54,368 nt of DNA, taken from assembly GCF_900096565.1 (NCBI RefSeq), contig NZ_FMYP01000021.1, positions 1 to 54,368 on the forward strand, given 5' to 3'. The notes below the pieces were generated by a model, which searched no databases, had not been told where the DNA came from, and saw nothing but the letters and a program-made list of their open reading frames with translations. The position numbers and the translations under genes were made by a program. This DNA is from Williamwhitmania taraxaci (lineage in GTDB: Bacteria; Bacteroidota; Bacteroidia; Bacteroidales; Williamwhitmaniaceae). This document shows positions 18,251 to 27,643 of this stretch, one piece after another. The first letter of the stretch is position 1. The number at the start of each line of letters is the position of its first letter.

Positions 18251-19531
18251 CTATTTTTCTCTCTTTCGAATAAGCACCTTGTCAATTTTATTACGGTCGA
18301 TGTCCACTATTTCAATGGTGTAATCGCGAAAAGTAAATTTATCACCCAATTGAGGGATTTTATTGATCCGGTTAAAAACAAACCCGGCTACGGTTGAATA
18401 GCCAATTTCCTCGAAATCAATGGTAAAATCTTCGATTATCTCAGTAAGGGTTTCTAAAGGTGCATCGCCACTCACCAACACCGATTTGTCTTCGCGAACA
18501 AAAACATCAGGTTCAGGTTCCTCCCACTCATCGGGCATGGAACCAATAATGTTTTCCATGATATCATGCAGCGTAACGATGCCTTCAAAACTACCATACT
18601 CATCTACTACCACGGCAAAGTAGTTGTGCATCTGTCGAAAAAGGGCCACAAGCTGTTGTGCATTCGTGGTATCGGCCACAATAACTGGCTTGAGCAAAAT
18701 TTCTTCAACGGGTTTTGGTATAGCCAAGCTCTTGTTTAGCAAATAATCCTTAATCGAAAGCACGCCAATAAAATCATCGGGATACTTTCGAAAAACAATG
18801 ACCTTACTATGCTTCAGCTGCAAAACAGTTTGGTGAAAGACCTCAGGGGAGAGGGAAATATCGAGCAACTCCACATCTGTTCGGTGAGTCATAAGATGTT
18901 TGGCACGCTTTTCGGAAAAATAAAATACCTTTTCGTGTATGAGGTTCTGCCCTTTTTTAATTACACCCTCATTGGATGCAATCTTTATCATATGCCTCAA
19001 CTCCTCTTCAGTAACCCGATCCGATCGCTCCTTTACCCCTATTAGCCTATTTACAAAACTCGTAGAGAAAGACAGAATCCTAACAAAAGGATAAAAGAAC
19101 GAGCTGAAATAGTAGATAGCAGGCGCAACCTTAATGGCGATAGATTCGGGGTTGCTCATGGCAATGGTTTTTGGTACCAACTCCCCAATTACAATAGACA
19201 CGTAGGTAATAAGAATGATTGTCGAAGTAAGCGCAATCTCAGAGGCATATGGAGCGGTTAAAGAGAATCCTTTAATAAAAGGGATTAAATCCTCCGCGAT
19301 GCTCACCCCACCAAACACCCCAGTGATAATACCAATAAGGGTGATGCCTACCTGTGTAGCCGATAAGAAACTCTCCGAATCGCTTAGAAGCCGAAGTGCG
19401 ATTTTGGCCCCTTTACTTCCGGCGATTTTTGCCTGCTCAAGCCTCGATTGCTTGCAGGAAACCAAGGCGATCTCCGACAGTGAAAAGAATCCATTAAGAA
19501 GAATAAGCAGCCCTAAAACAATAAATTCCAT
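18251..19531 (-). CDS. hemolysin C/CorC-like CNNM membrane protein (DUF21-CBS-CorC)
   Basis: About 426 residues from the ATG at 19531; an upstream in-frame start at 19672 adds a poorly conserved stretch and is rejected because the membrane domain begins MEFIVLGLLILLNGFFSLSE. Domains in order: DUF21/CNNM membrane domain (about 1-190, three to four helices, with the SESFLSATQVGITLIGI segment), paired CBS domains (about 200-330), and a C-terminal CorC/HlyC domain (about 345-425). Members act in magnesium or divalent cation export or in its control; the hemolysin name is historical. A -7-like promoter element lies upstream at 19594-19601. Confidence 0.9.
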   Translation of the reverse strand: MEFIVLGLLILLNGFFSLSEIALVSCKQSRLEQAKIAGSKGAKIALRLLSDSESFLSATQVGITLIGIITGVFGGVSIAEDLIPFIKGFSLTAPYASEIALTSTIILITYVSIVIGELVPKTIAMSNPESIAIKVAPAIYYFSSFFYPFVRILSFSTSFVNRLIGVKERSDRVTEEELRHMIKIASNEGVIKKGQNLIHEKVFYFSEKRAKHLMTHRTDVELLDISLSPEVFHQTVLQLKHSKVIVFRKYPDDFIGVLSIKDYLLNKSLAIPKPVEEILLKPVIVADTTNAQQLVALFRQMHNYFAVVVDEYGSFEGIVTLHDIMENIIGSMPDEWEEPEPDVFVREDKSVLVSGDAPLETLTEIIEDFTIDFEEIGYSTVAGFVFNRINKIPQLGDKFTFRDYTIEIVDIDRNKIDKVLIRKREK

Positions 19532-19876
19532 CTCAATTCGAAATAGGTAATTACGTATAACGATACACCAGTAATCGTCGCATTTCAAGGAGACAAAGAT
19601 AGCACATAAACAACAATATGATTTATGAGAGGAGCACTCGGTAAACTTAAATAAACTGCGGGCATGCAGCAATTAGTTGATGTAATTTGCCATTTTGCTC
19701 CGGTATATGCAATAGGCATTCAAAGACATGAATGCCATCGCTATACAAACTCAAAATCTATGAAGCAACACGCCCCGCATGAGAATAAATACAAGCTACC
19801 CATACCTATGGTCGGCTCAAATAAAAACTATAGCTCGTAAAATCTACCTAATAGAAGTGCATCGCCTAACACACAT
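19532..19876. other. 345-bp intergenic region with promoter element and one hairpin
   Basis: The part next to the CNNM gene holds the probable promoter (19594-19601, minus strand). A perfect 8-bp inverted repeat, GGCATTCA/TGAATGCC with a 6-nt loop, lies at 19715-19736 without a T run; it could be a weak terminator or binding site downstream of the OsmC gene. No gene was found in the rest. Confidence 0.45.
19594..19601 (-). promoter_or_regulatory. candidate -7 element for the CNNM-family gene
   Basis: TATCTTTG on the minus strand matches TAnnTTTG exactly, about 63 bp before the chosen start at 19531. No TTG lies at the expected 19-20 bp spacing, so support is partial. Its position downstream of the longer start at 19672 supports the shorter protein. 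Confidence 0.4.
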
Positions 19877-20269
19877 TTAAACCAACTCGCTAATAATGGC
19901 AATTGGACTGGTTAATGTCTTATGAATAATACACTGGTTAGCAATCTGAAGGAGCCGTTCACGTTGCTCGGGGCTAAGGTCTCCGTGCAAGATTATATTC
20001 CGGTTGATATTGGAGATATTGTGTTCATTGTCGCGCTGAAAGATTACCTCAACCTCTACTTGATCCAAAGCCCACTCCTTCCTATCGGCATACATTCGTA
20101 AGGTGATAGCAGTACATGACGCCAAGGCTGAAGCGAGAAGTTCTGTTGGGGCAAAGCCAAGATCGGTACCATCGGCATGCTTGGGCTCATCGGCGATGAT
20201 CGAGTTTGTTGCGGTTGTTATTACAGTTTTATAGTGGTCGTTGCCTATAATTGCTTTTACGTGTGCCAT
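19877..20269 (-). CDS. OsmC/Ohr family peroxide-detoxifying protein
   Basis: A 130-residue OsmC-family protein. The two redox Cys positions of the family are present: one in LLASALASCTAITL and one in NQCIIHKTL. The conserved upstream Glu sits in FAPTELLASAL. These proteins reduce organic hydroperoxides in the cytoplasm through a thiol cycle. It matches the YhfA/OsmC-like subgroup rather than typical Ohr. It is downstream of the carboxylase cluster on the same strand, but a 115-bp gap suggests a separate unit. Confidence 0.9.
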   Translation of the reverse strand: MAHVKAIIGNDHYKTVITTATNSIIADEPKHADGTDLGFAPTELLASALASCTAITLRMYADRKEWALDQVEVEVIFQRDNEHNISNINRNIILHGDLSPEQRERLLQIANQCIIHKTLTSPIAIISELV

Positions 20270-20384
20270 AATTTAGGTTTTAGTCGTGTTAAATTACTAA
20301 AAAAAACAATAGGTTACAAAAGAGAACACGTTGGTTTTTTCTCCAAATGCTCTCTCTATATAACCTTAAAACAACCATTATTAA

Positions 20385-21920
20385 CTACAAAGGGATGTTA
20401 CCATGCTTTTTAGGAGGTGATGCTACATTCTTATTTTGGGTCATCTCCAATGCCTGATAAAGTTTAAAACGCGTACTCTCTGGGAAGATAACCTCATCGA
20501 TATAACCCAATGCAGCAGCCTTGTATGGGTTGGCAAACTTTTCCCGATAGTCGTCAACCGCCGCGATTCGCTCCTGCTCATCGAGCCGGTTCTTGTGAAG
20601 AATACTTACAGCTCCATCGGGCCCCATCACTGCAATTTCGGCAGTTGGCCATGCATAGTTAATGTCGCCGCCCAGATGCTTACTCGACATTACATCGTAA
20701 GCGCCACCGTAAGCTTTACGCACAATAAGGGTAATTTTAGGAACCGTTGCCTCAGCATAAGCGTAGAGCAACTTGGCACCATGGCGAATAACACCCCCAA
20801 ACTCCTGTTCTGTGCCTGGCATAAATCCAGGAACATCCACAAACGTCATGATAGGGATATTGAAGGAATCACAGAAGCGGACAAACCTTCCCGCCTTAAC
20901 CGAGGCGTTAATGTCGAGGGCTCCGGCCAAGACAGCCGGTTGATTCGCCACAATCCCAACGGGACGGCCGCCCAATCGAGCATATCCAATCACGATATTC
21001 TCGGCATAAAATGGCTGAATCTCAAAGAAGTGATTCTCGTCCATTACAGTTTCAATAATATCCCGAATATCGTATGGTTTATTTGGATCGTCGGGAACGA
21101 GCATACGTAATTTTGGATCGGCACGGTGGATTGAATCGAGCGATGGTTTTAACGGCGGATCTTCCATATTATTGGAGGGAAGATAGCTGAGTAACTCGCG
21201 AATCATTACCATGGCCACTTCGTCGTCGTCGGCCACAAAATGGGCCACTCCGCTTTTGGTATTGTGAGTTGTGGCACCGCCTAATTCTTCCTTGGTTACA
21301 TCTTCGTGCGTAACGGTTTTAATGACCTCCGGTCCGGTAACAAACATGCAAGAGGAATCCTTCACCATCATAATAAAATCGGTGAGTGCAGGCGAATAAA
21401 CAGCACCTCCGGCGCAAGGCCCCATGATAACGGAGATTTGAGGTACTACGCCCGAAGCCTGAACGTTTCGGTAAAAAATATCGGCATAGCCAGCCAAACT
21501 TTCAACTCCTTCCTGAATGCGCGCACCCCCTGAATCGTTAAGCCCAATTACCGGAGCCCCCATGCGGGTTGCCAGATCCATTACCTTCACAACTTTGTCG
21601 GCATTGGCACGGCTAAGGCTTCCCCCAAATACCGTAAAGTCCTGGGCGAAAACATAAACCAAACGGTCGTCCACCTTTCCGTAACCGGATACCACGCCGT
21701 CGCCCATAATTTTTTGGCTGTCCATCCCAAAATCGGTAGCTCGGTGGGTTACTAGTTTGTCAAGTTCCACGAATGTTCCGGGATCAAGAAGATCGGCAAT
21801 TCGCTCACGGGCCGTTTTCCGTCCCGATTCATGAATCTTTTGGATACGATCCTTACCGCCTCCCAATTCGGACTGACGATTAAGTTCTTCTAATTGAGCG
21901 TATTTATCTAGTTTCTTCAT
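20385..21920 (-). CDS. acyl-CoA carboxylase carboxyltransferase subunit (propionyl/methylmalonyl-CoA type)
   Basis: A 511-residue crotonase-fold carboxyltransferase that moves CO2 between biotin and an acyl-CoA. Key motifs are [36 protein letters not shown] and the C-terminal [20 protein letters not shown] with [17 protein letters not shown]. Length and motifs fit the PccB/MmdA group. It is the last gene of a cluster with a biotin carboxylase and a biotin carrier, 101 bp after the carrier gene. With a separate biotin carboxylase the complex is an ATP-dependent propionyl- or acetyl-CoA carboxylase; the sodium pump decarboxylase would need a membrane beta subunit, which is not here. Confidence 0.9.
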   Translation of the reverse strand: MKKLDKYAQLEELNRQSELGGGKDRIQKIHESGRKTARERIADLLDPGTFVELDKLVTHRATDFGMDSQKIMGDGVVSGYGKVDDRLVYVFAQDFTVFGGSLSRANADKVVKVMDLATRMGAPVIGLNDSGGARIQEGVESLAGYADIFYRNVQASGVVPQISVIMGPCAGGAVYSPALTDFIMMVKDSSCMFVTGPEVIKTVTHEDVTKEELGGATTHNTKSGVAHFVADDDEVAMVMIRELLSYLPSNNMEDPPLKPSLDSIHRADPKLRMLVPDDPNKPYDIRDIIETVMDENHFFEIQPFYAENIVIGYARLGGRPVGIVANQPAVLAGALDINASVKAGRFVRFCDSFNIPIMTFVDVPGFMPGTEQEFGGVIRHGAKLLYAYAEATVPKITLIVRKAYGGAYDVMSSKHLGGDINYAWPTAEIAVMGPDGAVSILHKNRLDEQERIAAVDDYREKFANPYKAAALGYIDEVIFPESTRFKLYQALEMTQNKNVASPPKKHGNIPL

Positions 21921-22021
21921 TGTTTCTCGTTTAATTTTGATTACTCGCTACCAAAACAATAAGATTCTACCAGAAGGCTCATCCCTGTGCAGAGGAACGC
22001 TTACGGGAAGAATCGGGTTAA

Positions 22022-22531
22022 TTATTCTATTACAATCATAACCTGTTTGGCTTCTACAATATCGCCATCCATTATGCGAACTTCGGTAATGGTTCCATCC
22101 ACCTTAGCCCTAAACTCGCTTTCCATCTTCATTGCCGAAACAATCACTAAGGGTTGTCCAATAGTTACGGTTTCACCGAGAGCTACCATTACCTTTACAA
22201 CCTTACCCGGCATGGGCGAGAATAAAACCTTATCGGAGTCGGAAACAAGTCCTTTAGATCGGTTCATACGGTAACGAGCTTCGGCATCAATGATCTCTGC
22301 CTCAAAAACATCTTGTTTTGTGGTAAGGCTATAGGTTCGAGGTTGATCCCCAGGGAAAAGTTCCACATTGTACGATTTATTGTTCCACAAAATGGAGTAT
22401 ACCCCCTGCTCAACCATAATTATATCAGCAGCATACTCAATGCCATCAATGGCAACGGAGACGAAGTTCCCGTTCCTCGCGAGCAATTCTACTTCCGCTA
22501 TCCGGTCGTTTAATCTAACTTGATACGACAT
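22022..22531 (-). CDS. biotin carboxyl carrier protein (acyl-CoA carboxylase)
   Basis: A 169-residue biotin carrier. The C-terminal ~75 residues form a biotinyl domain with the biotin-accepting Lys in VSAMKMESEF. The N-terminal half is a small beta-rich part like the BT domain that docks biotin carboxylase in propionyl-CoA carboxylases. It lies between the biotin carboxylase and carboxyltransferase genes, all on the minus strand, so the three form one enzyme complex. Needs biotinylation by BirA, encoded elsewhere. Confidence 0.9.
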   Translation of the reverse strand: MSYQVRLNDRIAEVELLARNGNFVSVAIDGIEYAADIIMVEQGVYSILWNNKSYNVELFPGDQPRTYSLTTKQDVFEAEIIDAEARYRMNRSKGLVSDSDKVLFSPMPGKVVKVMVALGETVTIGQPLVIVSAMKMESEFRAKVDGTITEVRIMDGDIVEAKQVMIVIE

Positions 22532-22557
22532 CGTTGTATTGTTTTAAGTGAGATCGA

Positions 22558-24066
22558 TCAGAGCCGGAGAATGCTTTTCCTTCGGCCAAATTCCTTCCAA
22601 AGATTTCCGCGTGGCCCCTGTGGGCGCATGGGTCCTGCATTTTCAATGGCATCAATGTAGTCCACAAAAGCAGCGAGGATAGCTACGTCTTCGCATTCGA
22701 TGTTGCACCGAAATTTATCCAGTAGTTCCTCCTTATGATCCTCAATAAAATGAGTATTGTACTTACCTAGTTTGAATACGCTATTCTGCATTATTCGCTC
22801 CAAAAAGCGCAGGTTGGTTTTAACTCCAGTTATCTTGTAGGAGTGCAATGCGCTACGCATTCGTTGGATGGCCTCGTGCCTATCCTGTCCCCAAACAATT
22901 AACTTCGAAATCATTGGATCGTAGTAGATAGGAATCTCATACCCTTCATAAACATATCCATCGTGCCTGACTCCAGTACCTAGTGGCTCGGTGAGGTGTT
23001 TTATTTTCCCAGGGCTGGGCATAAACCCATTATCGGGATCTTCAGCATATATTCGACACTCAATGGCATGCCCAAACTGCCTTAAATCCGATTGTCCAAA
23101 GGAGAGCTTCTCGTCTTGAGCAATCTTGATTTGCTCCTTAACCAAATCAATCCCCACAACCCTTTCGGTAATGGGATGCTCTACCTGAAGGCGAGTATTC
23201 ATTTCTAGAAAGTAATAGGAAAGGTCATCTCCCACAATAAATTCGATAGTGCCAGCTCCGTAGTAGTTTACGGCTTTAGCTGCAGCCACCGCTTTTTCGC
23301 CCATTTCCGACCGAACTTCGGGGGTAAGAATTGGCGATGGAGTTTCCTCTACTACCTTTTGATGACGGCGTTGAACAGAACATTCACGTTCGAAAAGATG
23401 AACTGTGTTTCCATGCTTATCCGCTAAAATCTGAAATTCAATGTGGTGGGGCGACTGAATGTACTTCTCGATATAAACGGTATCGTCCCCAAAGGCTGAT
23501 TTTGCTTCAGACTTAGACGCTCTGATAGCCGATATTAACTCACTACGGGTCTTAACCAACCGCATACCCTTTCCCCCGCCTCCGGCCGAAGCTTTTACCA
23601 TAACAGGGAATCCAATATCCTCTGCGGTCTTCATGGCCTCCTCGAGCGAGGAAATCCCTTCAGTTGTTCCTGGAACGACAGGAACACCAGCCAGTATCAT
23701 GGCTTGGCGCGCCCGGAGTTTATCCCCCATCGCGCTTATTGCCTCGGGCGAAGGCCCTACAAAGACGATCCCGACCTCAGCACATCGACGAGCAAATTCA
23801 GCATTCTCACTCAAAAAGCCATAGCCAGGGTGAATGGCATCAGCTCCAGCGAGTTTGGCTGCAGCAAGGATGTTATCGGCAGATAGATAGCTTTGATCCG
23901 AAGGTGCAGGTCCGATACAGTAAGCCTCATCGGCATATCTTACATGCAATGCAGTACGATCGATATCGGAGTAAACGGCCACAGTTTTTATCCCCATCTC
24001 TTTGGCCGAACGCATAACCCTTACGGCAATCTCACCTCGATTAGCGACTAGCAATTTCTTAATCAT
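22558..24066 (-). CDS. biotin carboxylase subunit of acyl-CoA carboxylase
   Basis: A 502-residue ATP-grasp enzyme that carboxylates biotin with bicarbonate and ATP. It starts MIKKLLVANRGEIAVRVMRS; a TTG two codons earlier (24072) is less likely. Visible motifs are the glycine-rich ATP loop KASAGGGGKGMRLV, the ECSVQRRHQKVVEE strand and the catalytic MNTRLQVEHPITE. It is about 50 residues longer than E. coli AccC, with a C-terminal extension as in PccA-type subunits. First gene of the carboxylase trio; 26 bp separate it from the carrier gene. In this group of bacteria such a complex feeds the propionate/methylmalonyl-CoA or fatty-acid pathway. Confidence 0.92.
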   Translation of the reverse strand: MIKKLLVANRGEIAVRVMRSAKEMGIKTVAVYSDIDRTALHVRYADEAYCIGPAPSDQSYLSADNILAAAKLAGADAIHPGYGFLSENAEFARRCAEVGIVFVGPSPEAISAMGDKLRARQAMILAGVPVVPGTTEGISSLEEAMKTAEDIGFPVMVKASAGGGGKGMRLVKTRSELISAIRASKSEAKSAFGDDTVYIEKYIQSPHHIEFQILADKHGNTVHLFERECSVQRRHQKVVEETPSPILTPEVRSEMGEKAVAAAKAVNYYGAGTIEFIVGDDLSYYFLEMNTRLQVEHPITERVVGIDLVKEQIKIAQDEKLSFGQSDLRQFGHAIECRIYAEDPDNGFMPSPGKIKHLTEPLGTGVRHDGYVYEGYEIPIYYDPMISKLIVWGQDRHEAIQRMRSALHSYKITGVKTNLRFLERIMQNSVFKLGKYNTHFIEDHKEELLDKFRCNIECEDVAILAAFVDYIDAIENAGPMRPQGPRGNLWKEFGRRKSILRL

Positions 24067-24296
24067 AGTCAATTAGTTTAGCATGGAGGTTCATTACGCT
24101 TCCCATTAAATAGTCTAGTTTAACTAAACCATCAAGGAAGCTAATAACGCTATTTTTTTTTTAATCCAATGACATTTCGTCTATTTTTATATGTTATTCA
24201 ACATACAACTATACGGCATGGTATTAAAATTCAATGCATTGAAATGATAAAAAGTTCTGCTAAAAAATTTGCTTTGGTGGCTTTGGGTGAACCAAA

Positions 24297-25883
24297 TTAG
24301 TTGGTCCCTTCCATGTTTTCGATGATGGGAGCAATTCTGCGCATGGATTCCAGAAGGCTTGCCTCTGGAGCAATAAAGTTGAATTCGCGCCAGAATTCAT
24401 CGTCGTAAGTAAAATCCAAATCACTAAAAACAGCGCGCGAATTAATAATTTCGCTCCTTGGAAACCGAGTTACCTTGCCCAGCTCAATTTGGATGGTGGC
24501 CATCTCCAGAAAAACATGGTAGTTACTGGAAAACAATCGCGAACTCATTTTAACCTTCAAATACAAATCGCCCCGAATATGGCTTAGATAGTATTTTCCA
24601 TTCCAATGCTTATACCTTACAGAGTAAGCAACTTTTGTAGGAATTACTTTTATTTTGCTGCTTTTTTTAACTACCAACTGACTACCACTCTTCTCAACAA
24701 ACTCTGGGTTAATCTCAAAATCGGCTCCAAGAATGGCGAGGCTATCCATGGTAATGTATAATACACCTTTAAAGAATGGCTCGATTATCCCTTTTTGCTG
24801 CTCAAACGAGATTGCATAAACCGTTAATGAGTCTAGGGTAACGATATCAGATCGAGTATAGCGATAGTTAATCATATACTCTTTATCGAGGAACTCAGGA
24901 ATGCTCTTCACTATATCTAGGCTAAGGCTCGCGCTAATCCCAGCCTTCATTTTCACAATCAAGGTATCCCGCTGGTCTCCGCTTCTAATTTTTCTAGACT
25001 TGAGTAACTTAACTTGATCCATCTCAGGGCTTCGTGTATAAGGGCTCTTATAAACCTTAAAAACAGCCTCTGAGTAACTCAAAAAATCACTATTCTTGAC
25101 AACTCCTTCCCGGTAAAAAGAGGTTAAAAACGCTGGCGTTTCCCCATAGTTATGGCTTATCTGTGCCATCGCCTTTTCGACCAAGGCTTGGGGATCAACA
25201 TTCCTAATTATAACTTCCTGTATGGATATCGAATGTGGTTCAAGATAAATATCTACCTGCTGGCCAGATAATAACTCAACCGGAAGTGTCTGACTTTTAT
25301 ATCCTAAATGGGAAATGGTGAGGGTCGAAATTAATTGTTTGGAAGGAACTTTCATTACAAAAAAACCATCCAAATTGGTGATGGTGCCAATCCCCTGCTC
25401 CACCACACCAACGGTTGCATAGGGAATAAGTTCCTTCGTTTCCTTATCGAAAACACGTCCCTTTACGATGAACGGATGAATAGAATCAACAGTAGGGCTT
25501 ACCGGAATAATGGCACTAACCAACGCAACCCTATAGATGAGGATGTACTTGTCGAGAACCTTTATGGCAAGGTTAGGTCTATTTAGCAGTCCGGATAAAA
25601 CAATTAGAACGGGGTCGTTCTTCGCCTCAAGTTTAACCTTTCTATCGCTGTCTAAATCTTTGCTATCGTAAACAAAATTATAGCCAATTTGATCTGAAAT
25701 AAGATTTAGCGCCTCATAAAGTGTCACTCTTTTGCTTTCGATGGTGACCCGCTGATCCAGTGGACTTTTTTGTGCAAAACCAATGATAGTGATACACAGA
25801 AAAAGCAGTAGGACCAAAAGTCTTGGACCTACTGCATTGAAAATATTGAATATACGCTGCTTCCTAGTTACCTCGTTTATCAT
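24297..25883 (-). CDS. STN-domain plus carboxypeptidase-regulatory-like outer envelope protein
   Basis: A 528-residue exported protein. A signal-like helix lies near residues 17-37 (LVLLLFLCITIIGFA). Then comes an STN domain (about 43-115), the periplasmic signalling domain normally found in TonB-dependent receptors and secretins; a CarboxypepD_reg-like beta-sandwich (about 138-215) with FIVKGRVFDKETKELIPYAT; and a C-terminal part of about 300 residues with the FYRE motif seen in a group of Bacteroidota surface proteins. There is no TonB plug or beta-barrel. It overlaps the end of the FecR gene by 20 bp, so the two are translationally coupled and it is the likely partner of that anti-sigma factor. 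It shares its C-terminal architecture with the gene at 27644. Confidence 0.8.
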   Translation of the reverse strand: MINEVTRKQRIFNIFNAVGPRLLVLLLFLCITIIGFAQKSPLDQRVTIESKRVTLYEALNLISDQIGYNFVYDSKDLDSDRKVKLEAKNDPVLIVLSGLLNRPNLAIKVLDKYILIYRVALVSAIIPVSPTVDSIHPFIVKGRVFDKETKELIPYATVGVVEQGIGTITNLDGFFVMKVPSKQLISTLTISHLGYKSQTLPVELLSGQQVDIYLEPHSISIQEVIIRNVDPQALVEKAMAQISHNYGETPAFLTSFYREGVVKNSDFLSYSEAVFKVYKSPYTRSPEMDQVKLLKSRKIRSGDQRDTLIVKMKAGISASLSLDIVKSIPEFLDKEYMINYRYTRSDIVTLDSLTVYAISFEQQKGIIEPFFKGVLYITMDSLAILGADFEINPEFVEKSGSQLVVKKSSKIKVIPTKVAYSVRYKHWNGKYYLSHIRGDLYLKVKMSSRLFSSNYHVFLEMATIQIELGKVTRFPRSEIINSRAVFSDLDFTYDDEFWREFNFIAPEASLLESMRRIAPIIENMEGTN

Positions 25884-26898
25884 TTGCCTCGCGCAGTATA
25901 GTTGAACCCGAAGCCGAATCCGATTTTAGATTCAAGGTTACACAAATCACTTCGGTCATAGTTTCGATTGAGCTATCATTAAAAGTAACGGTTAATCGAC
26001 GAGCGGCAACAGCATCACTCTCAATCATGATACTAGAATGGTAGTTACTATTAATGACCTTGACAATATTTTCAAGCGTTTCGTCCTTGAAGCGCATCCG
26101 CTTGGTTTTCCATGCAAGATAGGAGTTGTCGGTATTCTTCTCCTTGTAAAAGTGATTAGCAGTAGAAGTTAACTTTTCACCAGCGTTTATGATAAAACTT
26201 TCCATTGAACCACTTTTAGGGGTTACCCGAACTTGACCTCGTTCTACGATCAACTCAAAACTACTGTTTTTATTGGACTTAACGTTAAAGGCTGTACCTA
26301 AAACTTCCACGGTTGCACTACTGGTTTCAATGACAAATGGCTTATCGGGATTGCGCGCAATATCGAAGTAGGCCTCACCTGTCAACTCAACTTTTCGCTC
26401 ATCGCGACTAAACTGCTCAGGATAGGAAAATGAGGTGTTGTGAGCCAGATACACAACAGAGCCGTCCTTGAGCGTTTGGATTAATGCAGATGGATCACTG
26501 GTGGTGGTCAACGTAATGAAAGAGGTCGATGGTTTTTGGTTCGCAACGTAATAGGTTGTTAATCCAAGGCCAATTATCCCCACAAACACAGCAGCCCATT
26601 GCCATACAGGCATGACTCTTCGCTGTAGTAAGAATACATTTTTAGATGCGGGAATCAACTTTTCCTCCTGAAACCGATCATGCAACTTATCCCAAGCCTT
26701 ACCTGTATCCACCTTATTGTTTTTTGTGTATCGTTCTATCAAATCCCAATCTCTTTTCATCTTGTCAATTAAAATACGGTTACTAGGTAACCTGTCAGCG
26801 TTTTCTAAAAACGACGCTCTTTCTGCCTCTCCCATCTCTCCTGCCAAGAATCGAGCGATCGTCTCCACCTGCTTGTTATTGTCTTGCTGTAGTTTCAT
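25864..26898 (-). CDS. FecR family anti-sigma factor
   Basis: A 344-residue inner-membrane regulator. The N-terminal ~85 residues form the cytoplasmic sigma-binding part (KMKRDWDLIERY). A single membrane helix sits near 90-112 (VMPVWQWAAVFVGIIGLGLTTYYV). The periplasmic part holds a FecR domain (about 135-235, with LTGEAYFDIARNPDKPFVIET) and a C-terminal DUF4974-like domain (about 270-340, RMRFKDETLENIVKVI). It would hold or activate the sigma factor encoded 19 bp upstream and pass signals from an outer-membrane protein with an STN domain, which is encoded next. Confidence 0.93.
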   Translation of the reverse strand: MKLQQDNNKQVETIARFLAGEMGEAERASFLENADRLPSNRILIDKMKRDWDLIERYTKNNKVDTGKAWDKLHDRFQEEKLIPASKNVFLLQRRVMPVWQWAAVFVGIIGLGLTTYYVANQKPSTSFITLTTTSDPSALIQTLKDGSVVYLAHNTSFSYPEQFSRDERKVELTGEAYFDIARNPDKPFVIETSSATVEVLGTAFNVKSNKNSSFELIVERGQVRVTPKSGSMESFIINAGEKLTSTANHFYKEKNTDNSYLAWKTKRMRFKDETLENIVKVINSNYHSSIMIESDAVAARRLTVTFNDSSIETMTEVICVTLNLKSDSASGSTILREANDKRGN

Positions 26899-26917
26899 GG
26901 CTCTTTTTGATTAGCAA

Positions 26918-27475
26918 TTAAAGGGCATATTCCTGATAGTGCTTTAAATTCTTTCTGAAGTGCTGAAGTGCTTTGCCCATATCGGCCTCCACTGTTTTAA
27001 CGGATATGGAGAGCGATTCGGCGATTTCCTGGTATTTCAAACCATCGAACCTGCTCATCTTGAAAATCTTGCTGCACCTCTCGGGCAATTCATCTAAGGT
27101 TTTATCAACAATTGCATTCAACTCATTCAATTCCAATTCATCAGAGGCATTTCCCGATTCGATATCTTTCTCTACCGCCATTACCTCTTTTGCATGTTTC
27201 CTAGTAACCGCGATGTGCTCAAGGTATCGCAAGGAGTTATTTCGAATGGAGCGGAAGAGATATGCTTTAAGGGATATCTTTACTTCAATAGTTTCCCTGT
27301 TTTTCCAGTAGTTATAGAAGAACTCCTCAACAACCTCCTCAGCGGCATCCATGTCGTGGACTATTTGAAATGCATATCTACACAAAGGCTCATAGAAAGT
27401 TCGAAAGACCTTCTCAAACTCACTGATGTCGCTATTAATTATTTTACGTTGTGAGAGTATGCCGTGCAGTGCCAT
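26918..27475 (-). CDS. ECF RNA polymerase sigma factor (FecI type)
   Basis: About 185 residues from the ATG at 27475; a TTG at 27487 is also possible. Region 2 is seen in FEKVFRTFYEPLCRYAF and DMDAAEEVVEEFFYNYWKNR, and region 4 in LDELPERCSKIFKMSRFDGL with a helix-turn-helix EIAESLSISVKTVEADM. This is the Bacteroidales-type extracytoplasmic-function sigma factor that pairs with FecR. It heads the sigma/FecR/STN operon and is expected to turn on that operon and perhaps the related surface gene next to it. Confidence 0.93.
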   Translation of the reverse strand: MALHGILSQRKIINSDISEFEKVFRTFYEPLCRYAFQIVHDMDAAEEVVEEFFYNYWKNRETIEVKISLKAYLFRSIRNNSLRYLEHIAVTRKHAKEVMAVEKDIESGNASDELELNELNAIVDKTLDELPERCSKIFKMSRFDGLKYQEIAESLSISVKTVEADMGKALQHFRKNLKHYQEYAL

Positions 27476-27492
27476 TAGACAAGTCAAATTAA

Positions 27493-27522
27493 CAAACTTA
27501 AAAGTAGCAAAAATTTAGTAAA
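27493..27522 (-). promoter_or_regulatory. candidate promoter of the ECF sigma operon
   Basis: On the minus strand TAAGTTTG (27493-27500) fits TAnnTTTG. Eighteen bp further up lies TTTA (27519-27522) in place of TTG. The RNA would start very close to the sigma gene start. Weak -33 match. Confidence 0.3.
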
Positions 27523-27543
27523 CCTATGCTGCTATGATATTAA

Positions 27544-27635
27544 TAAGGGCTATCCTCCATCCTAATACGAGACCTAACCAACGCTTATTCCCAAAACTAC
27601 AACCTATTTCCTTAGTTTTAGAAGGACAGCCCTTA
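27544..27635 (-). terminator. long-loop hairpin after the surface protein gene, possible terminator
   Basis: In the minus-strand RNA UAAGGGCUGUCC can pair with GGAUAGCCCUUA over 12 bp with one G-U pair, enclosing about 68 nt. It starts 8 bp after the stop of the gene at 27644. There is no long U run. It may be a terminator or a processing site. Confidence 0.35.
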
Positions 27636-27643
27636 CTTAAAAG

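Noticed and set aside
20385-24066. sodium-pumping methylmalonyl-CoA decarboxylase
   Set aside because: The carboxyltransferase fits that family too, but a biotin carboxylase is present and the membrane beta subunit is missing, so an ATP-dependent carboxylase is more likely.
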